NCBI GenBank assembly: GCA_027924645.1
Contig: BSBN01000781.1
Span: 4,526,001-4,590,000 of the forward strand
Reading direction: 5' to 3'
Length of the DNA: 64,000 nucleotides
Source of the DNA: Cunninghamia lanceolata
Taxonomy: Eukaryota; Streptophyta; Pinopsida; Cupressales; Cupressaceae
The position numbers were made by a program, and so were the translations under genes. Position 1 is the first letter of the stretch. Every line of letters starts with the position of its first letter. Below, one piece after another: positions 24,261 through 37,245 of this stretch. The notes under the pieces were generated by a model. The model worked only from the letters and a program-made list of their open reading frames with translations. It had not been told where the DNA came from and ran no database searches.

Positions 24261-25365
24261 TGTTGATAATTGAGAGGGGGGTGAATCAGTTATCTTAATT
24301 AACTTAACTTTCTATTCTTCTTTTATAACTAGTGCAACATCAAAACAAATAAGCATCCAAAATCATGAAAGCAGAAACAAAGTCAATTCACATAACACAA
24401 TGATTTTGACGTGGAAAACCTTGTTAAGGGAAAAACCACAGGGTGACTAACCAAAAAATGTATTCTCTGTTAGAAGAATAGAAATACAAAAATGGCACTT
24501 GCCAATTAGGGCTCACTACCCGAGCACACTGCTCACAAGAGGCTCACTGCCTACAAGAAACTCACTGTCTACAAGGTACAAAAAAAGTAACAAGATACTT
24601 GAACTGATAAGAAGCATCCACATATGCTAAGGTTTAGTTCCGGTTAGGCTCAATACATTGATCTACTGCACTTCATTCTTCCTCTTCTTTGGTGCTGCTA
24701 TCCTGTCACATACTGGACCTGTATTACTACTTCTACACTACTCTCTACTTTTCTTCGCACTTTAAAACACACCACACACCCCTTCTCATCAAAATCCATT
24801 TGGTATATATATCCACACAAAGGATTTCAACATCTTTCTAGTCGACATCTGGAATACTCAATATTTTCTAAATCTCTAGTCTGTTGGCTGAATCCTTGCT
24901 TACCAAGTGATGTGTATCAAAGAGATGCATATAGAAGTCATCAATCATGTTGGCCAATCATGAATGATACCTCAAGAAGCTTGATCACCATCAATATCTC
25001 ATCCGGATTAAGGTCTAATGCTTTGCCAGTTAGGTCTTCCTAAGTTTCCTCTGCCAGACAGGAATCTAATACTTAGGTGCTTATATCTTTTCACTCTTTC
25101 ATCACCAAAGGCTCAATCTCTAGAATATGTTAGTCATGGTACTCCTCTTGACTTCCCCAAGTCTGTACTTTATTGAGATGCTTCCTCTAAGAGATCCGGA
25201 CCTGACTGTCAGACCTTACTGCATGCTTTGTTCTTGCTTACCGAACCACAACATTCTTCAATTTGACTTCTGGTAGAGACACACCATGTCCTGTGGATGT
25301 GTGGGATGGACTTTGTTTCCATCAATAGAAACACTCATGAAGCCACATAGTGTCTCTTGCCAACA
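24261..25365 (-). mobile_element. Element 5 3' LTR (copia-related non-autonomous, - strand)
   Basis: 1105 bp, matched by 30701-31805. On the - strand it begins TGTTGGCAAGAGACACTATG and ends TTATCAACA. The copies differ about once per 13 bases in the stretch compared, so it is younger than element 3, as the nesting requires. Confidence 0.88.
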
Positions 25366-25609
25366 ATCTCCCCCTTTGGAATTGATGGCAACACTTACTA
25401 AAAAATGACTAAGGGTCACACTATACTCCCCCTTGGCTGATGCTCTGTTCTAATGTACACTTTTTTAGAGCTCCCCCTTAGCTAGATCCCACATTTTTCA
25501 CTACTCCTCACTCCCCCTTTGGCATCAATGACAAAGGGTAGAATCTGCATACCAAAAGTTTCAAAAATGAATCTATACATATGTGCATAAGTATATATAC
25601 AAGTTGTAC
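25366..25609 (-). other. Element 5 3' untranslated region with repeated purine tracts
   Basis: On the - strand AAAGGGGGAG recurs near 25515, with AAGGGGGAG variants near 25480, 25420 and directly before the LTR at 25366-25377. This is the same ladder as in elements 1 and 3. Confidence 0.7.
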
Positions 25610-28600
25610 TTACATATACTTAGGTATATCTGTAAAAGTATTCTTCAACTGTACAACTTCTGTCGCCCAACTCTTCTTCATCCTGTCCAAAATTGAGATG
25701 TGACCACTCAACAGGAATACAAAAGCTTCTGCCTTCTTAAGATCTGTCGGAGCACTGGTCCGGGTTGTGGCCTAAGCATTAGTTAGGGCTTCATGCATGG
25801 CCTCTAACTTAGGGATAATGATCCCTCTAAGTTCACTTAACCTATTTATTCTATTTTTCTTCTCCTTCTCAAGCTTCTTTATTTCATTTATGACTACAAT
25901 AGTCTGACACTCTTGATTTATCATGGAAAAGGAAAGAGGATCAAAACTTTGAGACAAACTTAATAGTTTATCCTCTTGCTCTTTTACTTTCTTCTCAATA
26001 TCCTTGGTCACTTTAGGCCAGGATAAACAAAATTTATATATATCTCCACCATCTTTAAGAGCATTTTCTAAGCTCTTTATCCCAATATCCATAACTCTCC
26101 TATCATTTGTTATTAGACCGTGCACCTCAAAGAATATCTTTCCCAAAAATTCTTTCCGGACTCTATCTTTCGCTGACTTTTCCAAAGAATCAAAATGTGT
26201 GCTAATTGAATTGACAAGAGATTTTAAGTTACCGGATGAGGAAGCCAAAAGATCCTTCTGGAAGGTTGGCATGATTTCCTCTAATGCACTGGATGCAATC
26301 TCAATTAGCTCATAGTCTTCCATGTGAAACTTCAAAAGTTTTTCTTTTGCCTTTGCATGGGCAAAGGGTGCTGTCTTCATAGTCTGAACTGGGGAGAGGG
26401 AATCAAAATTGAATGGTCCTTGAAGTAGTTCTAGTTCATCAATTTCCATCATCTCTTTGTTTAAGAAATCTTTGATAGTTTCTATAGTGTCTCTTGCTGG
26501 AGAAAGAGTCTTCTTCCCTTATGCAGTCTTAGAACTGTCTCCTGGGGTCTTCTCTGTTTGGTCTTTTTCTTTTTCGTTTACTTCTTCTTCTTGACTGGTT
26601 TTCTCCTCTATTCTTTCTTCTCCTTTAGATGCAGAGTCTACAGGGGAAATCAGAGGAGAGATGTTTGCTTCTTCATGGACTTCCTCTTCCGAAGTAGAGG
26701 AATCTAAGTTCTTAGCTTTTTCTTCACTTGTCTCCTTTGCCTCTTTTGCACTGTCTCAGTAGATTCTCCTTTGTCATCCATGATAGAGGGTTCATCACCT
26801 AAGTCCTCTATAATAGGAAGATTGAATCTTTTAAAAGCATTCTGGAGGATATCTTTTGTTTCTTTTGCCACTTTGTTAGTTTCTCCAAACATAAGCTGAT
26901 TCATTCTGGCTTTGCTCCAGAACTCATCCTTGCAATCTTTGAAGATCATATGCATTTGTTTTAGAGTAATTGAAGGATAGAGCTGAATAGCTATTTGTTC
27001 CTAGATCTCAAGATCCTTTGCCTTAGCATTGTTCTTTCTTATTTCTAGTTCCTTCTCTAGGCTTTTGGGAATTAGAGATATGATTTCAATAAATGCCTTG
27101 TTATAGATATTCAGATACTTGACTGTAGCTTCTTGCAAGATCTTCTGGCTAGCTTCATTATATTCATCATAGAACTCAGCCATTGGTTTTAGGTTCCCAT
27201 CCACAGTGATTGATTTGACGATATTATCAATGCAAAGAGTAGGTTTTTCAATAAATTCTTCTATCTTTTCTTTCTTGTCTTGACCAGTAGAGGATTCATC
27301 AGATGTTTTCTTCTTCTTCTTCTTCATTTTATTTACTTCCTCATCTGTCTCTGTCTCTTCATCACCCTTGAAACCTGTATAGGATCTTGTTACCTTTTTC
27401 TTTGTTCTTTTCTCTGCCTTTCCAGATGTCTGGGCTTCCAGTTTGGATGCTTTTTGGCTCTTGGAGGTGGCAAGTGTAGAGCTTTTGGAGGATCTGGTTC
27501 GAGAGGGGGCTTGCATCGGAGCACTTTCTTTTTCTATTTCTTGCCTCTCTTTCTCTGCCCTTTCCATCTTCTCTTTGTTTGCATTGATTGCATATTTTTA
27601 AATGCCATACCTTTTGGCAACATTCTCTACTTCTTTTCTCACTTTTCTTTTCATCTCTGATTGTCTAAGCTCCACATGAATCTTTACACTCAACTCTTCA
27701 AATGTTCCAAACCTTTCTGCCTTAGGATCCTTGGGCTGACTTAGCATGTGTTGAACATGTAGCTCAACAATTTTCTCATCTACTTCATACCCCATTGGCA
27801 TGATCTAGACTGTCCTTGGCTCCGCTGCCTCCATTAGGCATTGATTAGTGTCTACCATAAAGCACACTATATCCTTGTATTTCTCAACCAATGATTGGGG
27901 GATTCTTTCTCTAGTTTGCATCAAGCTTTGGAAGTTTTTGAAGTAACCCCACAGTGCTGTGTTTTGTGCCTTGGCATCACCAAGCCCATGCAAATAATCC
28001 CTGATTTGTATGGCAACAGGTATGTCATTTTGCCATATCCAGCCACTAGATCCGGGTAGCTCATTCATGTAATAGAAGAAAAGACAGAGTATCAAGCCAC
28101 TGTATTTGAAGGAATTCTTCTTATCCTTCTCTATCTTCTACAGATTCTCCAAAAAGTTGGTTCAAAAGGAGCTCACAAAGATCATAGTCAGCATCCTTTC
28201 TTAACATTTCATAAGTAGTGTAAATTGCTGTTCCGGATATAGAATTCTCTCTACTGGAGTGATATATCTTGTAGCCAATTATCATGGCGGCAAACTTAAT
28301 ATCTAGATCTGTGATATCCTTAATTGTCATTGCTCTTTTATCAAATTTAGATCTGGTAGCCTCACTCACAATTTGGTTTTTGACTGATTTGAGAGTAGGT
28401 AACCCACCGGATGAGTGCAATTTGGTCACCGCCCTAATGGCATCCCTTGTGATCTTAAATGGCCTCATTAACCATATAAAGTTGTCATGCACTTGGCTCA
28501 GAATATACCGGACCCATTCATCTTCTGCAAAATAGGGGAAATGAATGCACTATATAAAATGCTTATCCCAGATGGCTTTGTACTGAGGTTTGAGTTCAAA

Positions 28601-28822
28601 TGATTCATCTATTAGCTACTTATGATATATATCCATCAACTTGGATTCCCCAAATTCCTTAATATTCACATGAATGTATGCCCTAACGTCTTCAACATGC
28701 AAAACCCCATGCAAAATGCTAGAGAATGCACCTACAGGATCTACTTCTAGAGATTTATAAGGGTGTTTCTTAAATTTAGGGCACGACATATTAGTGATTT
28801 TGACAACATTTAGAGTAGCCAT
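25610..28822 (-). pseudogene. Element 5 ORF B: ~1070-codon protein of unknown function
   Basis: Read from 28822 (MATLNVVKITNMSCPKF) to TAA at 25610. Three parts can be seen. Residues 1-420 look globular, with conserved blocks WLMRPFKITRDAIRAVTKL, SSGGLPTLKSVKNQ, IKDITDLDIKFAAMIIGYK, VEKYKDIVCFMVDTNQCLME and MPMGYEVDEKI. Residues about 420-510 are Ser/Thr/Lys-rich (SRTRSSKSST, KKKKKKTSDESS). The rest is helical and charged (YLNIYNKAFIEI, ELEIRKNNAKAKDLEI, ECQTIVVINEIKKLEKEKKN) and ends near SGHIS and MKKSWATEV. Two compensating frameshifts and several stops occur. No reverse transcriptase, integrase, protease or transposase motif is visible. It sits where pol would be. Function unknown. Confidence 0.78.
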
Positions 28823-29453
28823 CTTTCAACAGATTTAGAGAGAGATTTACAAGAGCGAAAAGTACCTTTTTACACATCTAGGGTTCACAAAAAGAGTCGA
28901 AAAGATCACCTGTTGACTTGAATTCTGTGATTGATCCTTGAGAAAGATGAAGAAAACTTGTTTGAAGAGCTCTTCTTATCTTTTTCACTAATGTAAATGT
29001 GCAAATGACAAGCAAATGAACCCTTTTATTTTTGAGCAAACCCTAATTTCATTTTGTAATTAATGCACAACTTAAGTTATTCCGGTTGCCTTATCAGAGA
29101 GATTTTTTTTTCAGATCACTTAGAGTTGATCATAGTGATTAATTTCAATGTCTCTACTTTCCTCGAATCATCTCCTTTATCCACAGATCAAGATGTTTCA
29201 GTTTAGAATCACACCAGATCAAACTATGAAAATCTAGATTTTACCAGAAAACTATCATACCGGATCAATCTTGGAGGATTAGGCTCTTCAAATCTTCTTG
29301 TGGATCTTCCACATATTTACCAAGGCTTCTTTAGATGTTTCTCTGAGAACCCTTTAATTCGCAATTTTCTTTGTACCAATATTAGGCACTAATTATCTGG
29401 CTGGGGAAATTTGTTTTCCTTCTTGACTCCCCCTAAGCCAAAGCTCATTTTTT
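28823..29453 (-). other. Element 5 spacer between ORF1 and ORF B
   Basis: No gene. Position and length are comparable with 20500-20930 of element 3. Confidence 0.5.
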
Positions 29454-30635
29454 TTAGTTTCTAGAAGGAATATCAGCACCAGATTCTGGTGCGGATCCAT
29501 CCCCAACATTTTTTGTACTTTTCTTTACCCAAATCTGGTTCATCTCCCTTTGAATTTCTTCCGCATTCACTTTTCCTTTTCCTTTGTCTTGATTTTGATT
29601 ATGATGCATCGGACCCCTTTTATCCTAATTCTTACTTCTGTAGAATTTGGCAATATGACCAGATCTATTGCAATTGTAGCAAACAACATTTCTTTACAAA
29701 TTTGACTGATATCCTCTTGATCTACATTGATTAGCCATATGCCCCATTCTATTGCATGCAAAGCATTTACCATTGAATGAATTGTTCATTTGCATATTTC
29801 TACACTCATGAGATTTGTGACCATACCTTCTTCAATTGAAACACTGTCCGGAGAAGGATGAATTAGGTTGATTCATTCTTCTTCTGCATTGGTTAGCTTT
29901 GTGACCAAAGTAATTGCAATTGTGGCAGCACCCATTGAAGGATGGATATCTTTGAGCATTTGGTTGCCTTATCGGAGGTCTTCTAGGCCTATTCCTTGGA
30001 TTTCCTGATCCAGAGTTTTTCTGACCAGATCTGGAGCTTTCACCTTTCTCATACCCCAAGCCTTGCTTGTCATCTACCCTCTTTTAGCTTTGAAGAAGAA
30101 CTTTGAGTTGAGCAGAGCTTATGTTGAATTTCTCTTTGTATTCATTTGTTGTTTGAAGATCCCTTTTAAGAGTGTCAATCTAATTCTCAAGTTGTTCTTC
30201 ATTATCTCTTGCTTCTTCAAGATTAGATTCCAGATGCCTGATTATTCTATCCATTTTATTGCAGTCTTCTAACTTCTCCTTGAGAGTTTGTCTTAGATCA
30301 TCTTCAATTTTTCTTTTCTCTTCAATTTCTTGGGTGAATTTCATAACCCCTAATTCCATTTCATGTCTTACCATAATGACTTCTTTTGATAGCTTCTCAC
30401 ATAACTTGTTCTTCTCTTTCAGATCTTCATTAGTATTATTGGCTTCACTTTGACTTGCTAATCATCGAAGAAGTTCCTTTCTCTTTTTCATAGAGATACT
30501 CAGTTTCTCTTTTAGTTCATTTATGAAATCATCAGCATGTTTGAGTCTTTCCTTAAAGTTATTGACTTCGGAGTGAGATTGTTCAAGATCATCTAGGGCA
30601 GACTGAAGTTGTTCCCTCATACCATACATATCCAT
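29454..30635 (-). pseudogene. Element 5 ORF1: coiled coil plus CCHC zinc knuckles
   Basis: 394 codons in one frame from ATG at 30635 to TAA at 29454 with a few internal stops. It aligns with element 3 ORF1 throughout: coiled coil (LDDLEQSHSEV, HADDFINELKEKL), the IIRHLESNLEEARDNEEQLE block, the linker LGYEKGESSRSGQ, RQPNAQRYPSFNG, then knuckles CHNCNYFGHKANQC, a second with its second Cys lost to TGA, CFACNRMGHMANQC, and a fourth ending in Tyr instead of Cys. The tail DKGKGKVNAEEIQREMNQIW matches too. Conservation of the same frame and order in two diverged copies supports a real protein, presumably the element's RNA-packaging protein. Confidence 0.8.
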
Positions 30636-30685
30636 TGAGATTCCTAGATCTTCCTCAAGCTATTAGGCACTATTTGGAGGAACTT

Positions 30686-30699
30686 GGCTCTGATACCAA
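30686..30699 (-). other. Element 5 primer-binding site
   Basis: - strand TTGGTATCAGAGCC, an exact tRNA-Met-type site, next to the 5' LTR end. Confidence 0.88.
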
Positions 30700-30700
30700 T

Positions 30701-31805
30701 TGTTGATAACTGAGAGGGGGGTGAATCAGTTATCTTAATTAACATAACTTTGTATTGTTCATTTATAACTAGTGCAACATCAAAACAAATAAGCATCCAA
30801 AATCATGAAAGTAGAAACAAAGTCAATTCATGTAACACAATGATTTTGATGTGGAAAACCCTGTTAAGAGAAAAACCATGGGGTGGCTAACCCAAAAATG
30901 TAATCTCTGTTAGAAGAATAGAAATACAAAACTGGCACTTGCCAATTAGGGCTCACTGCACGAGGACACTGCTCACAAGAGGCTCACTACCTACAAGAGA
31001 TTCACTGTCTACAAGGTACAAAGAAAGTAACAAGATACTTGAACTGATAAGATGCATCCACATATGCTGAGGTTCAGTTCCGGTTAGGCTCAATACATTG
31101 ATCTACTGCACTTCATTCTTCCTCTTCTTTAGTGCTACTATCTTGTCACATACTGGACCTGTATTATTGCTTTTACACTTCTCTCTACTTTTCTTCGCAC
31201 TTTACAACACACCACACACCCCTTCTCATTGAAATCTATCTGGTATATATATCTGCACAAAGGATTTCAACATCTTTCTAGTCAACATCTGGAATACTCA
31301 ATATTTTCCCAAACTATGGTCTGTTGGCTGAATCCTTGCTTACCAAGTGATGCGTATCAAAGAGATGCATATAGAAGTCATCAATCATGTCGGCCAATCA
31401 TGAATGATACCTCAAGAAGCTTGATCACCATCAATATCTCATCCGGATTAAGGTCTGATGCTCTGCCGGTCAAGTCTTCCTCAGTTTACTTTGCCAAACA
31501 GGAATCCAATACTCAGGTGCTTATATCTTTTCACTCCTTTATCACCGGAGGCTCAATCTTTGGAATATGTTAGTCATGGTACTCCTCTTGACTTCCCCAA
31601 GTTTGCACTTTACTGAGATACTTCCTCTGAGAGATCTGGACCTGACTGTCAGACCTTGCTACATGCTCTGTTCTTGCTTACCGGACCACAACATTCTTCA
31701 ATTTGACTTCTGGTAGAGACACATCATGTCCTGCGGATGTGTGGGATGGACTTTGTTGCCATCAATGACAACACTCATGAAGCCACATAGTGTCGCTTGC
31801 CAACA
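30701..31805 (-). mobile_element. Element 5 5' LTR (- strand)
   Basis: 1105 bp. The 5' end on the - strand (TGTTGGCAAGCGACAC) and its inner 'gtgttgtcattgatggcaac' match element 3. The flanks GATGT (24256-24260) and TATGC (31806-31810) are not identical, so the target duplication is mutated or the ends are slightly eroded. Confidence 0.87.
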
Positions 31806-32393
31806 TATGCATGGTAGATAGATGGAAGATAGGGATGAGGGATAGGATAGGTATGTATGATATATGGATGGGGGGTTTTAGGATTTTCTCCAAGGGCTAG
31901 GTTGCAAGGAATCATATGCCCCAATGCTTAGAATTTTGCATGATGGGTTCATGTTTGAATGGATGGACTTTGCAGTAGATGGATGGAGGATATACTTGGA
32001 AAGGGAGTATACCGAGAGGTGTCCAAAGCATGTTGTTGATATTTTGCCCCTTGTCTTTATCAAGATCTAAGGAGGAAGATATAGTAGATGGGATGGATGG
32101 GAAATGATAGGATAGATAGGGGATGGTGGATAGGAATATGATGGGATAAGGATAAGATAGTGGATAAGATGTGCAAGGGATATTATGGATGTGGATACAG
32201 GGTGTGATTTTGCCCCCAAGTGTAGGGATACAACATGGATGGAGAAGGGGTTACGCATGATGCCCACAAGGGGTTTTCATCATGGTACTTGCCCAAGGTG
32301 CCACGAGGAGTGGTTTTCACCATTGGATGGATTTTTTCTTTTTACTATTTTCTTGATTTTTTGATTTTTTTGATGGAATGGCGACTCTAGCGT
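31806..32393 (-). other. Element 4 3' non-coding region, right part
   Basis: No gene. The stretch at 32275-32390 ('catggtacttgcccaagg', 'gtggttttcaccattgg', then a T-rich run) matches the region just after pol in element 7 (58990-59110). Confidence 0.6.
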
Positions 32394-35073
32394 CTATTTC
32401 CATAGCAAGGAAAAGATGGTCCCATGTTGTATAGCATTATGGATGATGATTGCATGGATGTCGGTGGATAGTGGGTTATGATGTGGATTATGTAGATTAC
32501 AATGTCGATTATGATGTAGATTATGTAGATTATGTGGATTATGATGTGGATTATGCAATAGCATGGACCATAGGAATGTCATGGGGAAGATATGTAGGAT
32601 AGTGGATGAAAGCTGGAGAAATGGGGGTATGTGGGAATGTGAAGTGGTGGAGGGGAACCAAGACCAATGGTTGCACACACCGTGATGTATTTGGAAGCTT
32701 GTACTTTGGATGTGGAGTTGGGAGTAATGGGGATTGGGATAGGGGATTTTTGGATGGTCGATTTGGGGTTTTAGGGACCCAAATAGACTTAGGTTTTGGG
32801 GGATTTTTAGATGGGTAAGGGGATGTTTGAGATTTTGGGGTGGATTGGGATGTGGATGCCTCATTAGAGTTTGGTGCTTTTTGTTTAGGGACCCACACCA
32901 TTTTTGTTTTTTCTTTTTCTTGTGATGGCGTGGGATTTGATAGCCTTTTGGATTTTTGATTTTTCTTGGAAGGGATAACATCTTAGGCTTTTGTCCTTTA
33001 TGAGTTGAGGCATTGAATTTTTTACTTTTGAATCCCATGGATTTGGGGGAAGATTCATGTTTGAAAGATGTGTGCTTTTGTTGGTCTTGATTGGGAATTT
33101 TAGGGGGTTTATGGGTGGAGGGGTTAAAAGTGGTTTTATGGATAAATGGATGAGGAGATTTGAGGATGGCGATATTAGGAGTTGGGAGGATAGGCGAATG
33201 AAAGGATTTGTGGATAGGGGTGTGTAGTGTTGGTAGGATACGAGGTAAAGTGGATTTAATAGGAATATTTGGAGTTGGAAGTAGTAGAGGTAAATTTGAT
33301 GGAGGAAAATGGATGGTCACATGCTTTTGCAAATGATATGATGATGGAGGAGGGATGGCGACATATGCTTTGGGGGTGCGATGAGATGCACCATGTTTGG
33401 GATTGGATGAATGGATTTTGGAAGGTGCGTGGGTGGTACCAACATGTTTAGATTGTTTTTCTTGGGGTGTATAGCCAAGGCCATGCGAGGATGGATGGAA
33501 TGTCATGTGGATGGGCTCTAAGATGTCTTGTTCATGGAGGTCTAACCATTTTCCTTGATAGTTCATATGTTGGAGCATGCGACATGCAATGGGATGTTTG
33601 GTGCTTTGGAAACATGACGTGAGTCCATTATTTGTTGAAGAAGGATAGGTGGCGGATGGAAGTTATTCACCTCCTATAAGGGAGTCACCGCAGATGAAGG
33701 TGCTTTGTCCAAATGAATAGGAGGATGGATTTGGGATGGGATTGGTAAATAGACGTGAAGGATTAATGGTAGATGGCAAAGGGGTGGTAGAAGATGGTGT
33801 AAGATCAATAAGTTGATCAATAGATGGGAGGGGATCAGGGATGGGATTAGATGGGATGGTTAGATCTTGATTAGGAGAAGGGGTTGATGTTTCAACATGC
33901 TTTGGATTTGTTTCTTGACATAGCTCATGTGTTTGGATAGAAGTGGAAGTGACTTGGGTGGTAATGGTAGGTTCTTGGATGGATGTGATCGGTGTTTGGA
34001 TGGATGTGATAGGTGCTCAATTTATGGGTTCTTGACTTATGATAGGGGGTTGTTCAAGAGATCTGGTGGATGTTGGATTGCATGAGGGTGTTTGATTCAT
34101 TGCTAATAGCCAATGGATGGTATCTTTCATGAGTGTATGGGTTGATGAGCAATATAATGGATGGATAATGATGGTGGATGATGTTGGACTTGGATTGGGA
34201 ATGGATAGGTGGGTGATGGGATTGGGTTGTGATGGTTCATGGATGGGTTCAAGGATAGGTGTTGTACTAGATGGTGGTGTTGGAGGGGTGGAGGATTTGA
34301 GGGATTCCTTTTCTTTGCTTGGTGATGTTCTTTGGAGGAAATCCCACAAGGATTCTTTGGATGTCATGGTGTTAGGATTTGGGAGATTTGATGGTGGATT
34401 AGATGGTGGATGGGTGATAGGGATTGGTGGGTTGGGTGATACATAGGGTGATGGATTAAGGTTGATAAGATTAGAGGAACATTTTGTTGGGGGGGTTGGG
34501 ATTGATAGATTAAGGTTGATAGGATGGGGATTAGGGGGGGTTTGTATGGGGAAATAGTTGTTGGTATAAGGTTTGGATTTCAGATATAAGGTGTGCTAGA
34601 TTAGTGTTCCCTTGATCAAAGTTAGCATGACAAAGGTTGGGGGATGGATAAGTTGGATGTATTGATTGGTTAGATAGGTACGATGGCATGGATGTGTAAG
34701 GGGATGGAGATTGATATGAGGGTAAAGGTTGATATGAGGTCAATGGTGTGGGTATATAGGATGAAGCTTGGTATGATGAAGGTTGAAAGAATGAAGATTG
34801 ATATGATGTTGATAGGAATGAAATGTAGAGTGTTTGTTGATATGATGGAGGTTGGTATGAGGTCAATGGTGTGGATATGTAGGATGTTGAAGGTTGATAA
34901 GATGAGGGTTGATATGATGAAGATGGGGTAGGGGTTTGGGATTCTCCAATGATGAGGTGTGCTAGGGGTATATCTTTAATGTCATTTTTGCATTTTTCCT
35001 TAGCATTAGGATCCATGTTCTCATAGATTTTTCTAAGTCTTTGTAATTGTTGCATTGCTACATAAGGATCCAT
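32394..35073 (-). pseudogene. Element 4 Pro/Ser/His-rich ORF in place of gag-pol
   Basis: Starts MDPYVAMQQLQRLRKIYENM at 35073. A short helical, charged N-terminus of ~45 residues is followed by long low-complexity sequence: repeated SYQPSSYQPS units (residues about 52-150), then Pro/His/Ser/Thr-rich sequence, then a Lys/Pro section. Frameshifts lie in a C run near 34540 and in an A run near 32905. After the second, the better frame ends with WVPKQK and IWVPKTP to about 32551. No protease, RT, RNase H or integrase motif is present, so the element could only move with help. Whether this was a genuine protein is uncertain. Confidence 0.55.
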
Positions 35074-36599
35074 TTTGTTGGAGAGATATGAGATGAAATG
35101 GAGGATAATGGATGATTGTGATGTTGGGGATCAAATTTCAAGACCTTAGGATGATTTGATTTGATTTGATTTGTTTTGATGAATGGTTCTCTATGCTTAA
35201 GATAGACTAATGATCTTAAGCAAGAGGGTTGATTGGGTTGATTTGATTAGGTGATCAATTAAGGTCTTGATTTTTGATTGGGTTGATTCGGATTTGGAGT
35301 TTGATAATTATGTTGGGGGATTTTGTTAATGATGTGGATAATTGTGGTTGGGCTTTTGGATGAAGGGATTGATGGAGGATGAAAGAGACTAGGTCCTTAA
35401 CCAAGGTTTAATTTGCAAAAGATGATATTTGATTAAGGATTAGGAATTGGAATGCTTGATTAGAGTTGACAATGGATGAGGGATGATTGCTGTTGGATTT
35501 GATTTTGGTTTTGATTTGGATGAGGTGGGATTAGAATGATGTTGATGAATTGGATTAAGGATGATGAGGGTGATTAAAATAAGATTGGATTGAATGATTT
35601 AGATAATGATGTGGATAAGATGGGTGGTTAGGATGATTAGGATAGATGAGTGATTGGATTAAGATGAAGTGGATAAGAATGATTAGGATGATGTAGATAG
35701 ATTATGACTATAGAAGAAGTGGATTAGAATATGATCAAGCTCAAATAAAGGGATTGGATAAGCTCAACTTATGGGGTTTGATAAATGGGGGGATGGTTTA
35801 GCGGTGTTGGGAGGAAAACCTGGCCTGACATGAGGGGGGGTGCAGGGGGCTGGACGTGACCCCCCACTGACAGGGGTTTGGGGACGTAGCCCCCGACTTG
35901 AATTTTTTTGAAAAATGGGCTTATAAAATTGATGTTTTTGATGGGAAAATTTGATATTTGGACATGGATGAAGAAGGTGCTAAAATAGATGGAAATGGTG
36001 TTGAAATAGAGAGGAATGATGCTAAAGGATGCAAATGTTTGGATTGATGGATGAATTTGATTTTTCTCAACAAGTAGACAAATAATCAAGAAATAAAACA
36101 AAATGGCCAAAGGTTTTGTTTGTGAAAGATTTATCAAGCATGCACAACCTAAGGTGAAGTAAGGACAATACTTGTGGGACAAGTAGAGGGATTTGGGCCA
36201 CTAAAACAAAGGTTCATAGTGGGGGAACATCTGGGGGATCGGCACCTTATGAGCATCTGATAAACCACTTAAGGTTTTGACTAGCTCTACTAGGGGTTTC
36301 ATATACACAAGGTACTACTTCCTTTCAAGCTAGCATCGAATGGTAAGGGCTCATACCGATTTAGACTTGGATTTTGCCTTATCCTTTTTTGTATAGCGGA
36401 CCGGATGAAAGTACCGCTTGGGGTCACTAATGAGTTCTCTGAATGGATGTGTCTCAAGGGCAGGCCCACGTCCTAAAAAGAAAATAGAATAGAACCATTT
36501 CTCTTCACCCAAGATCCTTTTGAAGGCAAGGGGAGAGGATACTTTGATTCTACCCTATGGGATAACACAAACATGCAAGTGTACAAGACACGGCAAACA
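35074..36599 (-). other. Element 4 leader, low-complexity part
   Basis: Rich in GATTAG, GGATGA and GATTTGATTT phrases on the + strand. A C-rich patch near 35820-35890 ('cccccactgacaggggtttggggac') stands out. No gene seen; the - strand ORF 35769-36182 has no motif. Confidence 0.5.
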
Positions 36600-36850
36600 A
36601 AAGCAATTGTTTGTTTTAAGCTCAAATTGAAATGTGCCTAAAGTTGTTTGTTGCAAGCAATGATTAATTTTAGTTGCACCAAAATCAAATGTTCTTTACA
36701 CTAAGACACACAAAGATTCTTTTTAGGTGCACCAAGATAAAGTGTTTGATTGTAGATTGTTTGCAAGCAAGATTGATTTTATGCACCAAATTCAAGTGTT
36801 TTCTAAGCTAAGAAAATAAAGGTTCTTTTTAATGCACCAAAAGAAGATGT
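36600..36850. repeat. Imperfect ~100-bp repeats in the element 4 leader
   Basis: Three diverged copies share 'gtgcaccaa' or 'atgcaccaa', 'aagtgtt' and 'aaagattcttttta' or similar. Confidence 0.5.
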
Positions 36851-36984
36851 GTCTTAATCTACTAAATCCCTGCAAAAGATGTTAGTAGCTTTGAGATGAT
36901 GGTCTTGGATGATATGAAATACCCTACAGAACAGAGACCCAACCCTGCACAGATCCCTAAGCTAGTACAGAACATAGTGCCAAA

Positions 36985-37245
36985 AAAAGTCAAGATAGCG
37001 CTAATACAGAAGATACCGCTAATATAGAAAATAGCGCTAATCAAGAAGCAATATAGCGCTAATATAGAAGATAGCGCTAATACAGGAAATATCCAGAGGC
37101 AGGCTAGTGCTAATACAGAAGGTAGCATTAATACAGAAAATAGCGCTAATACAGAAAATAGTGCCAATACAGAAAATAGCGCCAATATAGACGTAAGTGC
37201 TAATACATAAAATAGTGCCAATACAGAGGCAAGATAGTGCTAAAC
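36985..37245. repeat. 18-bp minisatellite in the element 4 leader, about 13-14 copies
   Basis: The + strand unit is close to AATACAGAAAATAGCGCT with variants (CAATATAG, AGTGCT). Because 18 is a multiple of three, the - strand reads as an artificial hydrophobic repeat (LALFSV), giving an ORF at 36862-37221 that is not a gene. Confidence 0.8.

Noticed and set aside
32606..35000. + strand Met/Gly/Asp-rich ORFs (32606-32818, 34117-34446, 34683-34931)
   Set aside because: Shadows of the low-complexity Pro/Ser ORF on the - strand.
36862..37221. Hydrophobic 119-residue ORF as a membrane protein
   Set aside because: It is the - strand reading of the 18-bp minisatellite.
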